Below are positions 62,971 through 64,000 of a stretch of 64,000 nucleotides of DNA, one piece after another. The notes below the pieces were generated by a model that saw nothing but the letters and a program-made list of their open reading frames with translations, was not told where the DNA came from and did no database searches. Source of the stretch: Silene latifolia. Taxonomy: Eukaryota > Streptophyta > Magnoliopsida > Caryophyllales > Caryophyllaceae. Made by a program: the position numbers and the translations under genes. The stretch covers positions 16,607,748 through 16,671,747 of the forward strand of contig NC_133530.1 of the NCBI RefSeq assembly GCF_048544455.1. Direction: 5' to 3'. The number at the start of each line of letters is the position of its first letter. Within the stretch, counting starts at the first letter, position 1.

Positions 62971-63438
62971 TCAAAACGGTTCGTCTTCCTCTGTAGGATC
63001 AAAACCAGGCCAATACTTAGAAAACTCCTTTATAAACCAACTAGTAATAACTGCATTTTTTCGTACAACCTCCGGATCTAATACCAGATCTGAATTAGAA
63101 AGATCATCATTTTTACATGCAACATCAATTGATTGTTCCTTCGCCTTCTCCTCATACTCATATTCCAATAAAACCCCAAACTGAGGCCAGATTCTACAAA
63201 GCTCTTCCATAAACCGCATTCTTTTCTTTAGATATCCATGCTTTTCCAACCACTGCTCAATCCCTTCATCAACGATTGTTTCAGGCACGATTGAGGGACA
63301 TGCAGCAACGTCAGACGATCTTTCATCAACTTCTTCATCTTCCATTCCCATCTCACCCTCATTTAGATAGAAATCTTCATAGATCTTCTCCATTTTACGA
63401 AGATCAATATAACCAGAAAAAGGTTTAGATTTTTCCAT
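62971..63438 (-). CDS. Intact 155-codon ORF of unknown function in the mariner element
   Basis: The ORF opens MEKSKPFSGYIDLRKMEKIY and closes FDPTEEDEPF. It is acidic and has two copies of a short motif: FMEELCRIWPQF near residue 80 and FIKEFSKYWPGF near the C-terminus. I do not recognise a family. It lies between the transposase stop and the right terminus, convergent with the transposase, and its upstream side (63470-63700) is filled with TTTGATGAAGAA-type repeats. It could be a second element gene or a captured host fragment. An intact frame in an otherwise broken element is notable, but expression is unproven. Confidence 0.5.
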   Translation of the reverse strand: MEKSKPFSGYIDLRKMEKIYEDFYLNEGEMGMEDEEVDERSSDVAACPSIVPETIVDEGIEQWLEKHGYLKKRMRFMEELCRIWPQFGVLLEYEYEEKAKEQSIDVACKNDDLSNSDLVLDPEVVRKNAVITSWFIKEFSKYWPGFDPTEEDEPF

Positions 63439-63479
63439 TTTTTTTGAAATTAATCAAAGGCGAAGAAATAAATTTGTGA

Positions 63480-63720
63480 ATCACATCCTTTTTTTGATGA
63501 AGATTAAAAGAGGACATGCAAATTTGATGAAGAAATTAAAACATTTCATGATTTGATTTGATGAAGAATCGATCATTTTGATGAAGAAATTAAAGCCGTT
63601 CACATATTTGATGAAGAATCAGATCGTTTTTTTGATCAAGATCAAAAAGGAGATGCAAATTAGATGAAGAATCAGATCAGTGAGCATTTTTGATGAAGAA
63701 TATGAGAGGATTTGAGAGAC
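63480..63720. repeat. TTTGATGAAGAA-type degenerate repeats
   Basis: The word TTTGATGAAGAA, often followed by TCAGATC or ATTAAA, recurs six to eight times in this stretch upstream of the minus-strand ORF. No gene is seen from 63440 to 64000; the last bases match the subterminal sequence of the mariner left end. Confidence 0.7.
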
Positions 63721-64000
63721 GGATGAGAGATAAGGAGGGGATTTGTGAGGCGGATGAGAGAGAATTAGGGTTTCAGGGGGAATGGATCACAATATATGGC
63801 GGGAGCTATTAGGGATTGGGCTGGGTTAATTAGGGGAAGGGATGATTAATGGGCTTGGGTTAGTATATTAATAGGTTGGGTTAGGGATGGTATGGGTTGT
63901 AAATAAATAAAAAAGCAAAGGGTAGAAACGTCATTATTCATGTCCAAAAAAGGCAAATGGGACAGTTATGTGAATAGACAGAAATGGCAAATGGGACATT

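Larger units (their letters stand above)
40356..64000 (+). mobile_element. Mariner-like element (DD39D), nested insertion inside, right end just off the window
   Basis: The left end CTCCCTCCTATTCTCAATAA follows TA (40354-40355), the standard plant mariner/Stowaway terminus. It continues AATGTCTCATTTG. The last bases of the window, read on the minus strand, are AATGTCCCATTTG, so the right inverted terminus should begin almost exactly at the window edge. Without the 19.85-kb retroelement at 41737-61589 the element is about 3.8 kb. Genes: a damaged transposase (41121-41736 plus 61595-62136) and an intact convergent ORF (62971-63438). Confidence 0.85.

Overview
The window is nuclear DNA of a flowering plant, almost certainly a eudicot. 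It is AT-rich, has spliced genes with GT-AG introns, and is dense in plant transposon families. Nothing in it fixes the species; Caryophyllales is only a weak guess. No rRNA or tRNA gene was recognised.

Host genes. Three host genes are supported. (1) At the left edge, on the minus strand, are the first two coding exons of a DUF3755/SANT-like protein gene (675-1975), with the rest off the window. (2) On the plus strand is a complete four-exon class III peroxidase gene (26606-28692) of the Peroxidase 26/61 type, whose distal catalytic histidine is replaced by serine. (3) On the minus strand is a Rab-GAP (TBC domain) gene with nine recognised exons (31747-38582); its last few codons were not securely placed.

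Left transposon zone (2.0-26.4 kb). A PIF/Harbinger element (3803-9487, TTA target duplication) carries its Myb/SANT-like protein gene, broken by a solo LTR, and its DDE transposase, frameshifted in an A-run. Several MITEs with clear target duplications follow (Tourist-like, with TTA; hAT-like, with 8-bp duplications). A Helitron-like 3' end on the minus strand at 16011 opens a long gene-poor tract that holds two spliced exons of a pectin acetylesterase (19956-20197) and a 0.9-kb hAT element. A non-autonomous CACTA element (23879-25753, AAT duplication) and a second Helitron-like 3' end (26353) complete the zone.

Right transposon zone (40.4-64 kb). This is one nested structure. A DD39D mariner-like element starts at 40356 and appears to run just past the window end. 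Its transposase gene is split by a 19.85-kb retroelement complex (41737-61589) flanked by the 5-bp duplication AGTAG. The complex contains four 2.4-kb LTRs (A-D), three on the minus strand and one inverted (B). It also has Ogre/Tat-type primer-binding sites, one gag-like ORF and no pol. Two degenerate intron-bearing genes lie between a pair of 3.8-kb inverted arms: a plant-mobile-domain gene and a related truncated gene. LTRs B and C meet head to head in a palindrome centred on the primer-binding sites. The same GC-rich hairpin motif lies upstream of the LTR TATA boxes and of both captured-gene starts. To the right, the mariner element carries a second, convergent, intact 155-codon ORF of unknown function.
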